A program made the position numbers and the translations under genes. The notes beneath the pieces were generated by a model, which worked only from the letters and a program-made list of their open reading frames with translations, was not told the origin of the DNA and did not search any database. 39,661 bases of DNA from Amycolatopsis acididurans (GTDB taxonomy: Bacteria; Actinomycetota; Actinomycetes; Mycobacteriales; Pseudonocardiaceae): contig NZ_JAAXLS010000058.1 in the NCBI RefSeq assembly GCF_012328925.1, positions 1 through 39,661 of the forward strand, read 5' to 3'. This document shows, one piece after another, positions 17,315 through 24,998 of this stretch. Every line of letters starts with the position of its first letter. Positions within the stretch are counted from its first letter, which is position 1.

Positions 17315-18511
17315 TCAGTCGTCGGTGCGGCCGAGCAGGTAATGCCCGAAGTGCGGCACGGTGAAGGCGATGAGTCCGCGTTCGGCGGAGTACACCAGGC
17401 CCTTCTTCATCAGGCTGTCGCGCGCCGGGGACAGCGAGGAGGGCTTGCGGCCGAGGTACACGGCGATGTCCGAGGTGCCGGCGCCCTCGTCGCGGCCCTG
17501 CGTCAGCTCTGCCATCGCCAGCAGGTACTCGCGTTCGGCCGGGGTTGCTCGTTCGTAGCGGGAGCCGAAGAAGCCGACGGCGAGTTCCTGTTCGGCCTCC
17601 GGGGCGGCGACCTGTACGTCCTTCACGGTGATCGGATCCGCGGGCGCGGCGTCCCAGGCGGATTTGGCGTAGGCCTGGATGAAGTAGGGGTAGCCGCCCG
17701 AGGCGTCGAACAGCGCGTCGAGCGCTTCCTCCGCGATCCCCGCCTCCTCGCGTTCGATGGGGGCGAGCACGGCCCGGTCGGCGTCGCCGCGGTCGAGGCG
17801 GTCGATGCGGGCGTAACGGAAAAGCCGTTCGGAGTAGGACTTCGACGCCGACAGTACGGCGGGCACATGTGGCAGCCCGGCGCCGACCACCACGAGCGGG
17901 GCGCCGGACTGGGACAGTTCGTGGCAGGCGGCGCACAGCGCGGACACGTCCGGCGCCTTGAGGTCCTGCATCTCGTCGATCAGCAGCACCGCGCCGGTGC
18001 CGACGTCCGCGGCCAGTTCGGCGACGTCGGTGAACAGCTCGACCAGGTCGATCTCGATGTCCCCGGAGTCGGCGCGGCCCTGCGCGGCAGGCACGTCGAT
18101 GCCTGGCTGCCAGCGGTCGCGCAGTTTCGCGTCCGACTTGTTGGCCCGCAGCGCGAAAGCCTTGAGCACCGCGAGCACTTCCTCGACCCGGTCCGGCGCG
18201 CGATGCCGGACAGCGAGATCGCGGACGGCGCGATGCAGCGCCGCGGAGAGCGGACGGCGGAGTTCGGCGTCGGGCCGGGCCTCGATCTTGCCCGCGCCCC
18301 AACCGTGCCGGACCGCCATCGAACGCAGCTCGCCGAGCAGGACGGTCTTGCCGACCCCGCGCAGCCCGGTCAGCACGAGGCTGCGTTCCGGCCGCCCGCG
18401 TGCGACCCGTTGGAGCACCACCTCGAAGGCCTGGAGCTCACGTTCCCGGCCGGCCAGTTCGGGTGGACGCTGCCCTGCACCCGGCGCGAAGGGGTTGCGG
18501 ATGGGGTCCAT
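17315..18511 (-). CDS. AAA ATPase with Orc1/Cdc6-like architecture
   Basis: A 398-residue P-loop ATPase of the AAA_16/ORC-like group. Walker A GLRGVGKT is at 49-56 and Walker B VLLIDEMQD at 175-183. A sensor region follows (LVVVGAGLP), then an arginine-rich lid and a C-terminal winged helix around 335-395 (TSDIAVYLGRKPSSLSPARDSLMKKGLVY). The layout recalls Orc1/Cdc6 proteins, but in bacteria these stand-alone ATPases have no settled role. The start ATG 18511 is 6 nt after TACCGT (18518-18523 on minus), indicating a leaderless message. TTTCTAG/CTAGAAA repeats flank the gene on both sides. Confidence 0.88.
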   Translation of the reverse strand: MDPIRNPFAPGAGQRPPELAGRERELQAFEVVLQRVARGRPERSLVLTGLRGVGKTVLLGELRSMAVRHGWGAGKIEARPDAELRRPLSAALHRAVRDLAVRHRAPDRVEEVLAVLKAFALRANKSDAKLRDRWQPGIDVPAAQGRADSGDIEIDLVELFTDVAELAADVGTGAVLLIDEMQDLKAPDVSALCAACHELSQSGAPLVVVGAGLPHVPAVLSASKSYSERLFRYARIDRLDRGDADRAVLAPIEREEAGIAEEALDALFDASGGYPYFIQAYAKSAWDAAPADPITVKDVQVAAPEAEQELAVGFFGSRYERATPAEREYLLAMAELTQGRDEGAGTSDIAVYLGRKPSSLSPARDSLMKKGLVYSAERGLIAFTVPHFGHYLLGRTDD

Positions 18512-18529
18512 CCTAGGACGGTATCGGCC

Positions 18530-18617
18530 TTTCTAGTGCTGACCTGATATTTGCCCAGAAACCACTACCAGCGTGTCGCTACAAGTGTCTATGTCTTTCT
18601 AGTTTTCGTGCTAGAAA
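18530..18617. repeat. TTTCTAG repeats upstream of the AAA ATPase gene
   Basis: TTTCTAG occurs at 18530-18536, and a perfect dyad TTTCTAG-N8-CTAGAAA spans 18596-18617. The stretch is AT-rich for this genome. A CCTAGG also lies between the ATPase -10 and its ATG. With the copy at 17292-17298, four 7-mers surround the gene. They may be operators or ATPase binding sites (inference). Confidence 0.5.
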
Positions 18618-18694
18618 ACGTTAGATCTTTGAAGACCGCGTTTTGTGGGTACTTTCCCTGGTGACAAGCCCGACCACCTAGGAAGGCGAGGACC

Positions 18695-19189
18695 GTGATC
18701 TTGCGTCGACTGGCCCGTCCCCTGCTCGCGTCGATCTTCATCTACGGCGGGATCGGTGCGCTGAAGCAGACCGAATATCACGCCCAGGCCGCGAAACCAC
18801 TGATCGACAAGACGGTCGGCAAGCAGCAGGCGAAGCTGCCGGATGCGGTGCCGACGGATGCGGAGACCCTGGTCCGCATCGACGCGGCGGTGAAGATCGT
18901 CGCGGGTTCGATGTTCGCCTTCGGCAAGATGCCGCGGCTGTCGGCCATCGCCCTGATCGGCAGCCTGGTCCCGACAAGCGTCGCCGGCCACCCGTTCTGG
19001 GAAGCGAAAGACGAGGGCGAGAAGCAGCAGCAACTCATCCACTTCCTGAAGAACGCCGGCCTGGCGGGCGGCCTGCTGATCGCCGCCGCGGACACCGAAG
19101 GCAAGCCGAGCCTGGGCTGGCGAGCCCGCCGGGCCGCGAAGCAGGCGGGCAAGCAGGTGGAAGCGGCGAAGGACAAGCTGCCGGGCTGA
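18695..19189 (+). CDS. DoxX family membrane protein
   Basis: A 164-residue DoxX-family protein with about four hydrophobic segments. The RRLARPLLASIFIYGG opening and the SMFAFGKMPRLSAIALIGSLVPTSVAGHPFW core are family hallmarks. A long basic tail rich in Ala, Lys and Arg (from about residue 140) lies in the cytosol. DoxX proteins are linked to redox and thiol stress; here the partner is unknown. Start GTG 18695 follows GGAAGGCGAGG. The gene runs into a strong hairpin shared with fadA2. Confidence 0.88.
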   Translation: MILRRLARPLLASIFIYGGIGALKQTEYHAQAAKPLIDKTVGKQQAKLPDAVPTDAETLVRIDAAVKIVAGSMFAFGKMPRLSAIALIGSLVPTSVAGHPFWEAKDEGEKQQQLIHFLKNAGLAGGLLIAAADTEGKPSLGWRARRAAKQAGKQVEAAKDKLPG

Positions 19190-19199
19190 GTGAGCGTCC

Positions 19200-19237
19200 G
19201 CGCGCCGCTCGCCGCGTGAGGCAGGCGAGCGGCGCGC
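19200..19237. terminator. Bidirectional hairpin between doxX and fadA2
   Basis: A perfect 14-bp stem: GCGCGCCGCTCGCC (19200-19213) pairs with its complement at 19224-19237 across a 10-nt loop. It lies between convergent stops, so it can end both transcripts. Confidence 0.85.
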
Positions 19238-19243
19238 GAAGGC

Positions 19244-20515
19244 CTACTTCTCCAGGATCGCGGTGATGCCCTGCCCACCGGCCGCGCAGATGGAGATCAG
19301 TCCGCGGCCGGAGCCCTTCTCGTCCAGGAGCTTCGCCAGGGTGGCCACGATGCGACCGCCGGTCGCGGCGAACGGGTGGCCCGCCGCGAGCGAGGATCCG
19401 TTGACATTGAGCTTCGACCGGTCGATCGAACCGAGCGGCGTGTCGAGGCCGAGCTTCTCCTTGGCGAAGTCCGGGTCCTCCCAAGCCTTCAGCGTGGCCA
19501 GCACCTGCGAGGCGAACGCTTCGTGGATCTCGTAGAAGTCGAAGTCCTGCAAGGACAATCCGGCCTGCGCGAGCATCCGGGGCACCGCATAGGTGGGCGC
19601 CATCAGCAGCCCCTCGCGGCCGTGCACGTAGTCGACCGCGGCCGTCTGCGAGAACGTCAGGTACGCCAGCACCGGCAGCTTCCGCGCCTTGGCCCACTCC
19701 TCACTGGCCAGCAGCACCGTCGACGCGCCGTCCGACAGCGGCGTGGAGTTGCCCGCCGTCATCGTGCCGGACTGGCCGCCGAACGCCGGCTTCAGCTTCG
19801 CCAGCTTCTCCGCCGTCGAGTCCGCGCGCAGGTTCTGGTCGCGGGTGAGCTTCAGGAACGGCGTCATCAGATCGTCGAAGAACCCGCGCTCGTACGCGGC
19901 CGCCAGACGCTGGTGGCTGGTGGCGGCCAGCTCGTCCTGCGCCGCACGCGTGATCTCCCACTCCTTGGCCGTGACGGCCGCGTGCTCGCCCATCGACAGG
20001 CCCGTGCGCGGCTCCGCGTTGCGCGGGATCTCCGGCACGATCTGTCCCGGCCGCAGCTTCGTCAGCAGCTTCAATCGGTCGCCGAGCGACTTGGCCGCGT
20101 TGATGCGCACCAGGACCCGGCGCAGGTCGTCGTTCACGGCCAGCGGCGCGTCGGAGGTGGTGTCCACCCCGCCCGCGATGGCCGAGTCGATCTGCCCGAG
20201 CGCGATCTTGTTGGCCACGTTGACGATCGCCTGCAGACCGGTGCCGCAGGCCATCTGCACGTCCGACGCGGGCGTCTCCGGCGCGAGCCTGCTGCCGAGC
20301 ACACATTCGCGCGCCAGGTTGAAATCGCGCGCGTGCTTGAGCACCGCGCCGGCGGCCAGCTCGCCGATCCGCTCGCCCTGCAGCGAGAACCGGCTGACCA
20401 GGCCGTCGATCGCGGCCGTGAGCATGTCCTGGTTCGACGCGCTGGCGTAGGGACCGTTCGACCGCGCGAACGGGATGCGGTTGCCGCCGATGATGGCGAC
20501 CCTGCGGACGTCCAT
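19244..20515 (-). CDS. fadA2: Acetyl-CoA acetyltransferase / 3-ketoacyl-CoA thiolase
   Basis: A 423-residue thiolase of full length. The acylated nucleophile Cys90 is in DVQMACGTG, the His of HEAF and the GHP of AAGHPFAATGG are present, and the second active-site Cys is in ISICAAGGQG. It cleaves or condenses acyl-CoA in beta-oxidation. It is divergent from fabG4-htdX exactly as M. tuberculosis fadA2 (Rv0243) is from Rv0242c-Rv0241c, the basis for the symbol. ATG 20515 follows GGGAGGAAA. A 22-bp palindrome containing its -10 lies in the shared promoter. Confidence 0.93.
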   Translation of the reverse strand: MDVRRVAIIGGNRIPFARSNGPYASASNQDMLTAAIDGLVSRFSLQGERIGELAAGAVLKHARDFNLARECVLGSRLAPETPASDVQMACGTGLQAIVNVANKIALGQIDSAIAGGVDTTSDAPLAVNDDLRRVLVRINAAKSLGDRLKLLTKLRPGQIVPEIPRNAEPRTGLSMGEHAAVTAKEWEITRAAQDELAATSHQRLAAAYERGFFDDLMTPFLKLTRDQNLRADSTAEKLAKLKPAFGGQSGTMTAGNSTPLSDGASTVLLASEEWAKARKLPVLAYLTFSQTAAVDYVHGREGLLMAPTYAVPRMLAQAGLSLQDFDFYEIHEAFASQVLATLKAWEDPDFAKEKLGLDTPLGSIDRSKLNVNGSSLAAGHPFAATGGRIVATLAKLLDEKGSGRGLISICAAGGQGITAILEK

Positions 20516-20558
20516 GAGGGTTTCCTCCCGCTCAGGTGGTGGAACTCAATCCAGAGTG

Positions 20559-20580
20559 TAACCTACTCGCGAGTAGGTTA
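20559..20580. promoter_or_regulatory. 22-bp perfect palindrome in the fadA2/fabG4 divergent promoter
   Basis: TAACCTACTCG followed by its exact reverse complement. Each arm ends in TAGGTT when read outward, a TANNNT -10, so one site overlaps the -10 of both divergent genes (20574-20579 for fabG4, 20560-20565 for fadA2). A repressor bound here would silence both. The nearby TetR gene (22784-23440) is the natural candidate. Confidence 0.75.
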
Positions 20581-20608
20581 GGCTTGTGAGCGACACAAGG
20601 AGGGCGTG

Positions 20609-21952
20609 ATGGCCGACCGGTATCAACAGTTCACCAAGACCCCCGTGGGGAAGTTCCTGGTGCCCAAGCTCGGCCTGCCGAACCCCGTCACGCTGCGCCG
20701 CTACCGCCCCGGCCAGCCCGCTCTCGATGGTCCCGCACTTCTGGGCGCCGCGCCCGGTGGGCGACTCGAAAAGGTGGTGCGCACGCAGCTGGCCGACGCC
20801 GGGATCGAGGTGCTCACCAGCGAGGTCCCCGACCAGCGCTACGGCGCGCTCGTCTTCGACGCCACCGGCATCACCGATCCGGCCCAGCTGCGTGAGATGT
20901 ACGCGTTCTTCCACCCGGTGATCCGCAAGGTCGGCGCGTGCGGACGGGTCGTCGTGCTGGGCACGCCGCCGGAGAAGCTCGACGGCAAGGAGCGCATCGC
21001 GCAGCGGGCACTCGAGGGTTTCGTGCGTTCGGTGGGCAAGGAACTCAAGCGCGGCGCGACCGCCCAGCTGGTCTACGTCGCCTCCGGCGCCGAGGAGGCG
21101 GCCGAGTCGACGCTGCGCTTCGTGCTGTCCGCGAAGTCGGCGTTCGTCGACGCGCAGGTGATCCGGGTCGGCACCGAGGGCATCCCCGACGTGCCGAAGC
21201 CGGCGAGCTGGGAGAAGCCGCTGGAGGGCAAGGTCGCGCTGGTCACCGGCGCCTCCCGGGGCATCGGCGCGGCTATCGCCGAGGTCTTCGCCCGCGACGG
21301 CGCGCACGTGGTGGTCCTCGACATTCCCGCGCAGGGCGGTGAGCTGTCCGAGGTCGCCAACAAGATCGGCGGTTCGGCCCTGCAGCTCGACATCACCGCC
21401 GAGGACGCGCCGCAGAAACTCGCGACCTATCTCTCCGAACGGCACGGCGGCGTCGACGTCGTCGTGCACAACGCCGGTATCACCCGAGACAAGACCCTCG
21501 GCAACCTCAAGCAGGCGGGCTGGGACGCGGTGCTCACCGTCAACCTCGTCGCGCAGCTCGCGATCAACGACAAGCTGCTGAAGGACAAGGTGCTCAACAA
21601 GAACGGGCGCATCATCGGCGTCTCTTCGATCGCCGGGATCGCGGGCAACGTCGGCCAGACCAACTACGCCACCAGCAAGGCGGGCGTGATCGGCATGGTC
21701 AACGACACCGCACCGAAGGCCGCCAAGTACGGCGCGACGATCAACGCGGTCGCGCCGGGCTTCATCGAGACGAAGATGACCGCCGCGGTGCCGCTGTTCA
21801 TCCGCGAGGCCGGGCGGCGGCTGTCCAGCCTCGGGCAAGGCGGCCTTCCGGTGGACGTCGCGGAAACCATTGCCTGGTACGCGAATCCGGCCTCCGCTGC
21901 GGTCAACGGCAACGTGGTCCGCGTGTGCGGGCAGGCTCTGCTGGGGGCGTGA
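20609..21952 (+). CDS. fabG4: 3-oxoacyl-ACP/CoA reductase FabG4, two-domain type
   Basis: A 447-residue high-molecular-weight FabG. Residues 1-205 form an N-terminal flavodoxin-like domain without a cofactor motif. The C-terminal SDR domain has TGASRGIG at 213-220, NNAG-equivalent HNAG at 287-290, Ser340, Tyr353 and Lys357. It reduces 3-ketoacyl-CoA or -ACP and, in mycobacteria, works with HtdX. ATG 20609 is preferred over GTG 20606 because AAGGAGGG (20597-20604) then sits at a normal distance. The stop overlaps the htdX ATG. Confidence 0.95.
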   Translation: MADRYQQFTKTPVGKFLVPKLGLPNPVTLRRYRPGQPALDGPALLGAAPGGRLEKVVRTQLADAGIEVLTSEVPDQRYGALVFDATGITDPAQLREMYAFFHPVIRKVGACGRVVVLGTPPEKLDGKERIAQRALEGFVRSVGKELKRGATAQLVYVASGAEEAAESTLRFVLSAKSAFVDAQVIRVGTEGIPDVPKPASWEKPLEGKVALVTGASRGIGAAIAEVFARDGAHVVVLDIPAQGGELSEVANKIGGSALQLDITAEDAPQKLATYLSERHGGVDVVVHNAGITRDKTLGNLKQAGWDAVLTVNLVAQLAINDKLLKDKVLNKNGRIIGVSSIAGIAGNVGQTNYATSKAGVIGMVNDTAPKAAKYGATINAVAPGFIETKMTAAVPLFIREAGRRLSSLGQGGLPVDVAETIAWYANPASAAVNGNVVRVCGQALLGA

Positions 21953-22827
21953 TGTCGACGACGAAGGAACTGCACGCGGCGCCGAAACTGGCACCGCTGT
22001 ACGCCAAGGCGCTGCTGCCCCAGAGCGGTGGCGCCAAGGAGCTGCCGGACACCGAGTACCTGCGCACCGGAATCGGGATCGACCCGGCGCATCTGGCCGC
22101 CTACAACCAGGTCTGCGGCTTCCGGCTCTCCGACGAGCTGCCCGCGACCTATCCGCACATGCTCGCGTTCCCGTTGCAGATGGCGCTGATGACGCAGCAG
22201 GACTTCCCGTTCCCGTTGCTGGGCATGGTGCACGTCGCGAACCGGATCACCACACACCGGCCGGTGCGGCTCGGCGACACCTTCTCGATGCGGGTGCGCG
22301 CGGAAAACCTGCGTCCGCACGAAAAGGGCCGCCAGTTCGACGTCGTCAGCGAACTGTCCATTTCGGACGACGTGGTGTGGTCGGAGGTGTCGACGTACCT
22401 GCGCAGGGGTGGCGGCAGCGGGGAATCCAAGCCGGGCAGGCAACTGGCCGCGCCGTCGCCGAACGCGATCTGGCGGGTACCCGAGGACATCGGCCGCCGC
22501 TACGCCGAGGTCTCCGGCGACCGCAACCCGATCCACCTGCACCCGCTGACCGCGAAGCTGTTCGGGTTCCCGTCGGCGATCGCGCACGGCATGTGGACGA
22601 AGGCCCGCGCGCTGGCGGCGTTCGAAGGCAGACTGCCCGAGACGCCCTACACCGTGGACGTGCGGTTCAAACTGCCGGTGCTGCTGCCGGCGAAGGTCGC
22701 GTTCACGTCGTGGCAGACGGAAACCGGCTGGGCCTTCGAGCTGTGGAACGCGAAGAAACCCAAGCCGCACCTGGAGGGCACGATCAGCTCGACGGCCGCC
22801 ACACCTGGCCCTCGACGAGGTCGTTGA
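21952..22827 (+). CDS. htdX: 3-hydroxyacyl thioester dehydratase, MaoC double hot dog
   Basis: A 291-residue double-hot-dog protein. The second half carries the R-hydratase signature RYAEVSGDRNPIHLH with catalytic Asp190 and His195. The first half is a degenerate hot dog. It dehydrates 3-hydroxyacyl-CoA or -ACP and pairs with FabG4 for the reductase-dehydratase steps of acyl-chain elongation or breakdown. TGATG overlap with fabG4 implies coupled translation. Its last 44 bp overlap the convergent TetR gene. Confidence 0.93.
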   Translation: MSTTKELHAAPKLAPLYAKALLPQSGGAKELPDTEYLRTGIGIDPAHLAAYNQVCGFRLSDELPATYPHMLAFPLQMALMTQQDFPFPLLGMVHVANRITTHRPVRLGDTFSMRVRAENLRPHEKGRQFDVVSELSISDDVVWSEVSTYLRRGGGSGESKPGRQLAAPSPNAIWRVPEDIGRRYAEVSGDRNPIHLHPLTAKLFGFPSAIAHGMWTKARALAAFEGRLPETPYTVDVRFKLPVLLPAKVAFTSWQTETGWAFELWNAKKPKPHLEGTISSTAATPGPRRGR

Positions 22828-23440
22828 ACCCCAGCCAGACGAGGTTCATCAGCCAGGAGGCCACCACACCATCGGACACGTCGGAATGGTCCAGCCACCA
22901 GTCCGCCAGCGATTCGGCGGCGCCCACCAGCGCGACGGCCAGGGCGGGCCCGGAGAACTCGGCGAGTTCGCCGAGCCCTTTCTTCGTGCCCGCGGTGACG
23001 ACGAGCGCGGCGACCATGTCGATCGCCTTGCTGCGCAACAGGTTGATCTCCCCCGCGAACTGCCCGCCGACGGTGAGTGCCTGCCGGTGCAACACCGTCC
23101 ACGAGTCGCGATACTCGGCGACGAAGCGGTAGAACGCGCGCAGCCCGTGCCACAACTGCATGTCCGGCGGCAGTTCGGAGCGCACGCCGAGGCGCACGGC
23201 CTCCAGCAGGCGGTTGGCCTCGCGCCGGATGCACTTGGCGAACAGGTCCTCTTTGGCCCCGAGGTAGGAGTAGATCATCGGCTTGGACACCCCGGCGACG
23301 TCGGACACCTCGTCCATCGACGCCGAGTGGTAACCGTGCCGGGAAAAGACTTCCACCGCCGCGTCGAGGATCTGCCGCTCACGGACTGCTCGTGGCAGGC
23401 GCCGTGATCGCGGGGGTGGGGGCTGCACTTCGTCGGTCAC
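22784..23440 (-). CDS. TetR family regulator of the fad locus
   Basis: A 218-residue TetR protein. The N-terminal helix-turn-helix has the recognition helix VSKPMIYSYLGAKEDLF at about residues 50-66, and the C-terminal half is a helical ligand pocket, probably for an acyl-CoA. Its position beside htdX parallels Rv0238 near Rv0241c-Rv0243 in M. tuberculosis. TAGCGT (23447-23452 on minus) ends 6 nt before GTG 23440, so a leaderless start is likely. Its operator may be the palindrome at 20559-20580 (inference). Confidence 0.88.
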   Translation of the reverse strand: MTDEVQPPPPRSRRLPRAVRERQILDAAVEVFSRHGYHSASMDEVSDVAGVSKPMIYSYLGAKEDLFAKCIRREANRLLEAVRLGVRSELPPDMQLWHGLRAFYRFVAEYRDSWTVLHRQALTVGGQFAGEINLLRSKAIDMVAALVVTAGTKKGLGELAEFSGPALAVALVGAAESLADWWLDHSDVSDGVVASWLMNLVWLGFNDLVEGQVWRPSS

Positions 23441-23446
23441 ACGGAA

Positions 23447-23468
23447 ACGCTACCTCACCGGGTAGAAT
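23447..23468. promoter_or_regulatory. Divergent leaderless -10 elements
   Basis: Only 35 bp separate the two start codons. TAGCGT (minus, 23447-23452) serves the TetR gene and TAGAAT (plus, 23463-23468) serves the SCP2 gene. Each ends 6-7 nt before its GTG, so the two promoters interlock and transcription probably competes. Confidence 0.6.
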
Positions 23469-23475
23469 CCGATTC

Positions 23476-24036
23476 GTGTCTTCGGAAGTCATCGACGCAC
23501 TGGCGCGCCGACTCGACCTGGCGAAACTGAGCGCCGACCAGTTCGTCAGGGTGCTCGAAACGTTGCATATGCTGGGCACCGCCGAGGCCGGCGTGGAATT
23601 GCGCGGACTGTCCACGGAGACGCTCGTCTACGTGGTCGCGAAGGCGTCGAAGGAGCAGCTCAGGGCGCTCGCGGCGCATCCGGAGCTGCGCCGGGTGTTT
23701 CTCGAGGAGATATTCCGCCGGATGTCGGACCATTTCCTTCCGGAAAAGGCGCGATACGCGACCTGCGTGGTCAACTGGCGCTTTACCGGCGGGGATGGCG
23801 ACGACGGTTTCGACCGTTTCCAGACAGTGATCGAAGGCGGATTGTGCGTATCCGGTGTGGACCTCGGCCGTGATCCAGATACCACAATCACCGTGGCCGC
23901 GGAGGATTTTTTCCGAATCGCGACCGGAAACGCGGCGGTGGCGACGATGTTCGTGACCGGCAAGGTCAAGGTCAAGGGCGAGTACGCCCCCGCCGTGCGG
24001 CTTTCCAGCTACTTCGACATCCCGAAGCCCGCTTAG
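23476..24036 (+). CDS. SCP2 sterol-binding domain protein
   Basis: A 186-residue protein. The N-terminal 60-80 residues are helical, and the C-terminal part matches the SCP2 fold: strand CVVNWRFTG, then QTVIEGGLCVSG, DTTITVAAEDFFRIATGNAAVATMFVTGKVKVKG. SCP2 domains carry acyl chains or sterols in a hydrophobic tunnel. GTG 23476 has TAGAAT 7 nt upstream and no ribosome binding site, a leaderless start. It adjoins the lipid locus, consistent with a lipid-handling role. Its stop overlaps the stop of fxsA by 4 bp. Confidence 0.85.
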   Translation: MSSEVIDALARRLDLAKLSADQFVRVLETLHMLGTAEAGVELRGLSTETLVYVVAKASKEQLRALAAHPELRRVFLEEIFRRMSDHFLPEKARYATCVVNWRFTGGDGDDGFDRFQTVIEGGLCVSGVDLGRDPDTTITVAAEDFFRIATGNAAVATMFVTGKVKVKGEYAPAVRLSSYFDIPKPA

Positions 24037-24473
24037 CGGCCCTCGATCACCGGGTGGCTCTTGTCGTCCGGCACGACCTCGCTGTCCACCACGATCACGC
24101 GGCTCTGGCCCGCCATCGCCATGCGGCGCTCCGCGCGGCGCACCCACGCGCGCCGGATCACGCCTCGCGTCGGCGGCAGCAGCATGAGCAGCCCCGCGAT
24201 GTCACTGAGGAACCCGGGCACCATGATCAGCAGCCCGCCGAGCCCGATCAGCATGCCGTCGGTGACCTCGTTGACCGGCGAGCGGCCGGACCGCGCGGTG
24301 GTCATGAAAGCGCGCGCCGCGCGGGCGCCCTCGCGCCTGGCCAGCCACGAACCGAGAAACGCGCCGGCGACGAGCAGCCCGAGCGTGCCCAGAACACCGA
24401 CGGCCGAGCTCACCGCCCAGACGGCGGCCACCTCGGCAACCACATAGAGCAGGATCACCACAGCCATACCCAT
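24033..24473 (-). CDS. fxsA: FxsA family membrane protein
   Basis: A 146-residue FxsA-like inner-membrane protein. Three hydrophobic helices occupy residues 4-22, 26-44 and 75-100, with the family signature GGLLIMVPGFLSDIAGLLMLLPPTR. The tail is charged and cytosolic. In E. coli FxsA relieves phage F exclusion; its role in actinobacteria is not known. Start ATG 24473 lacks a good ribosome binding site; ATG 24467 is an in-frame alternative. Confidence 0.88.
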   Translation of the reverse strand: MGMAVVILLYVVAEVAAVWAVSSAVGVLGTLGLLVAGAFLGSWLARREGARAARAFMTTARSGRSPVNEVTDGMLIGLGGLLIMVPGFLSDIAGLLMLLPPTRGVIRRAWVRRAERRMAMAGQSRVIVVDSEVVPDDKSHPVIEGR

Positions 24474-24610
24474 ACAACGCGTGATCTTGGCAATTTGCTC
24501 CCGGGCGGCCCGCGGGCGGCTGATGTCATCGCCCGTGGTGGTGCGGTATGTCCTGATCGGCGCGCTGGTGGCGACCGAACTGCCGCAGCGCTACGTGAAG
24601 CGGAGCAAAC

Positions 24611-24626
24611 TGAGTAGGCCTACTCA
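24611..24626. promoter_or_regulatory. 16-bp perfect palindrome upstream of the YiaA/B gene
   Basis: TGAGTAGG-CCTACTCA lies 36 bp before the YiaA/B ATG. Its GAGTAGG and CCTACTC heptamers are the same as in the fadA2/fabG4 palindrome, but in opposite order. It is a likely regulator site. Whether the same protein binds both is open. Confidence 0.5.
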
Positions 24627-24661
24627 AGACAACGGCGAGGCCGTCCCGTCACCGTAGGAGC

Positions 24662-24940
24662 ATGACGAAACCGACGACAGGCGCCTTCTTCGCGCAGGCC
24701 GCGATCTCCTTCGGGATCGCGCTCGTTGCGGTCACCGCCGGAATCGTGTTCCTGCCGGTCAACGGCTGGGTCCGGGCCTTCCTCGCACTCGGCATGCTCT
24801 ACACCGTGACGTCCGCGTTCACCCTCGCCAAATGTGTCCGCGACCGCCAGGACGACAACACGCTGATCAGCCGCGTGGATCAGGCGCGGCTGGAGAAGAT
24901 GCTGGCCGAGCACGACCCGTTCCGCGAGCCCGCGGTGTGA
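24662..24940 (+). CDS. YiaA/YiaB family inner-membrane protein
   Basis: A 92-residue protein with two membrane helices (about 10-30 and 37-55) and the family motif TLAKCVRDRQDD after the second helix. It fits the YiaA/B two-helix domain; function is unknown. ATG 24662 has GGAG immediately upstream. A perfect palindrome lies in its promoter. Confidence 0.8.
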   Translation: MTKPTTGAFFAQAAISFGIALVAVTAGIVFLPVNGWVRAFLALGMLYTVTSAFTLAKCVRDRQDDNTLISRVDQARLEKMLAEHDPFREPAV

Positions 24941-24998
24941 AGTTTCACATGCCGGACGTGGGGAACAACTCGCCAACAACCGCTCGTTGATCCACGAC

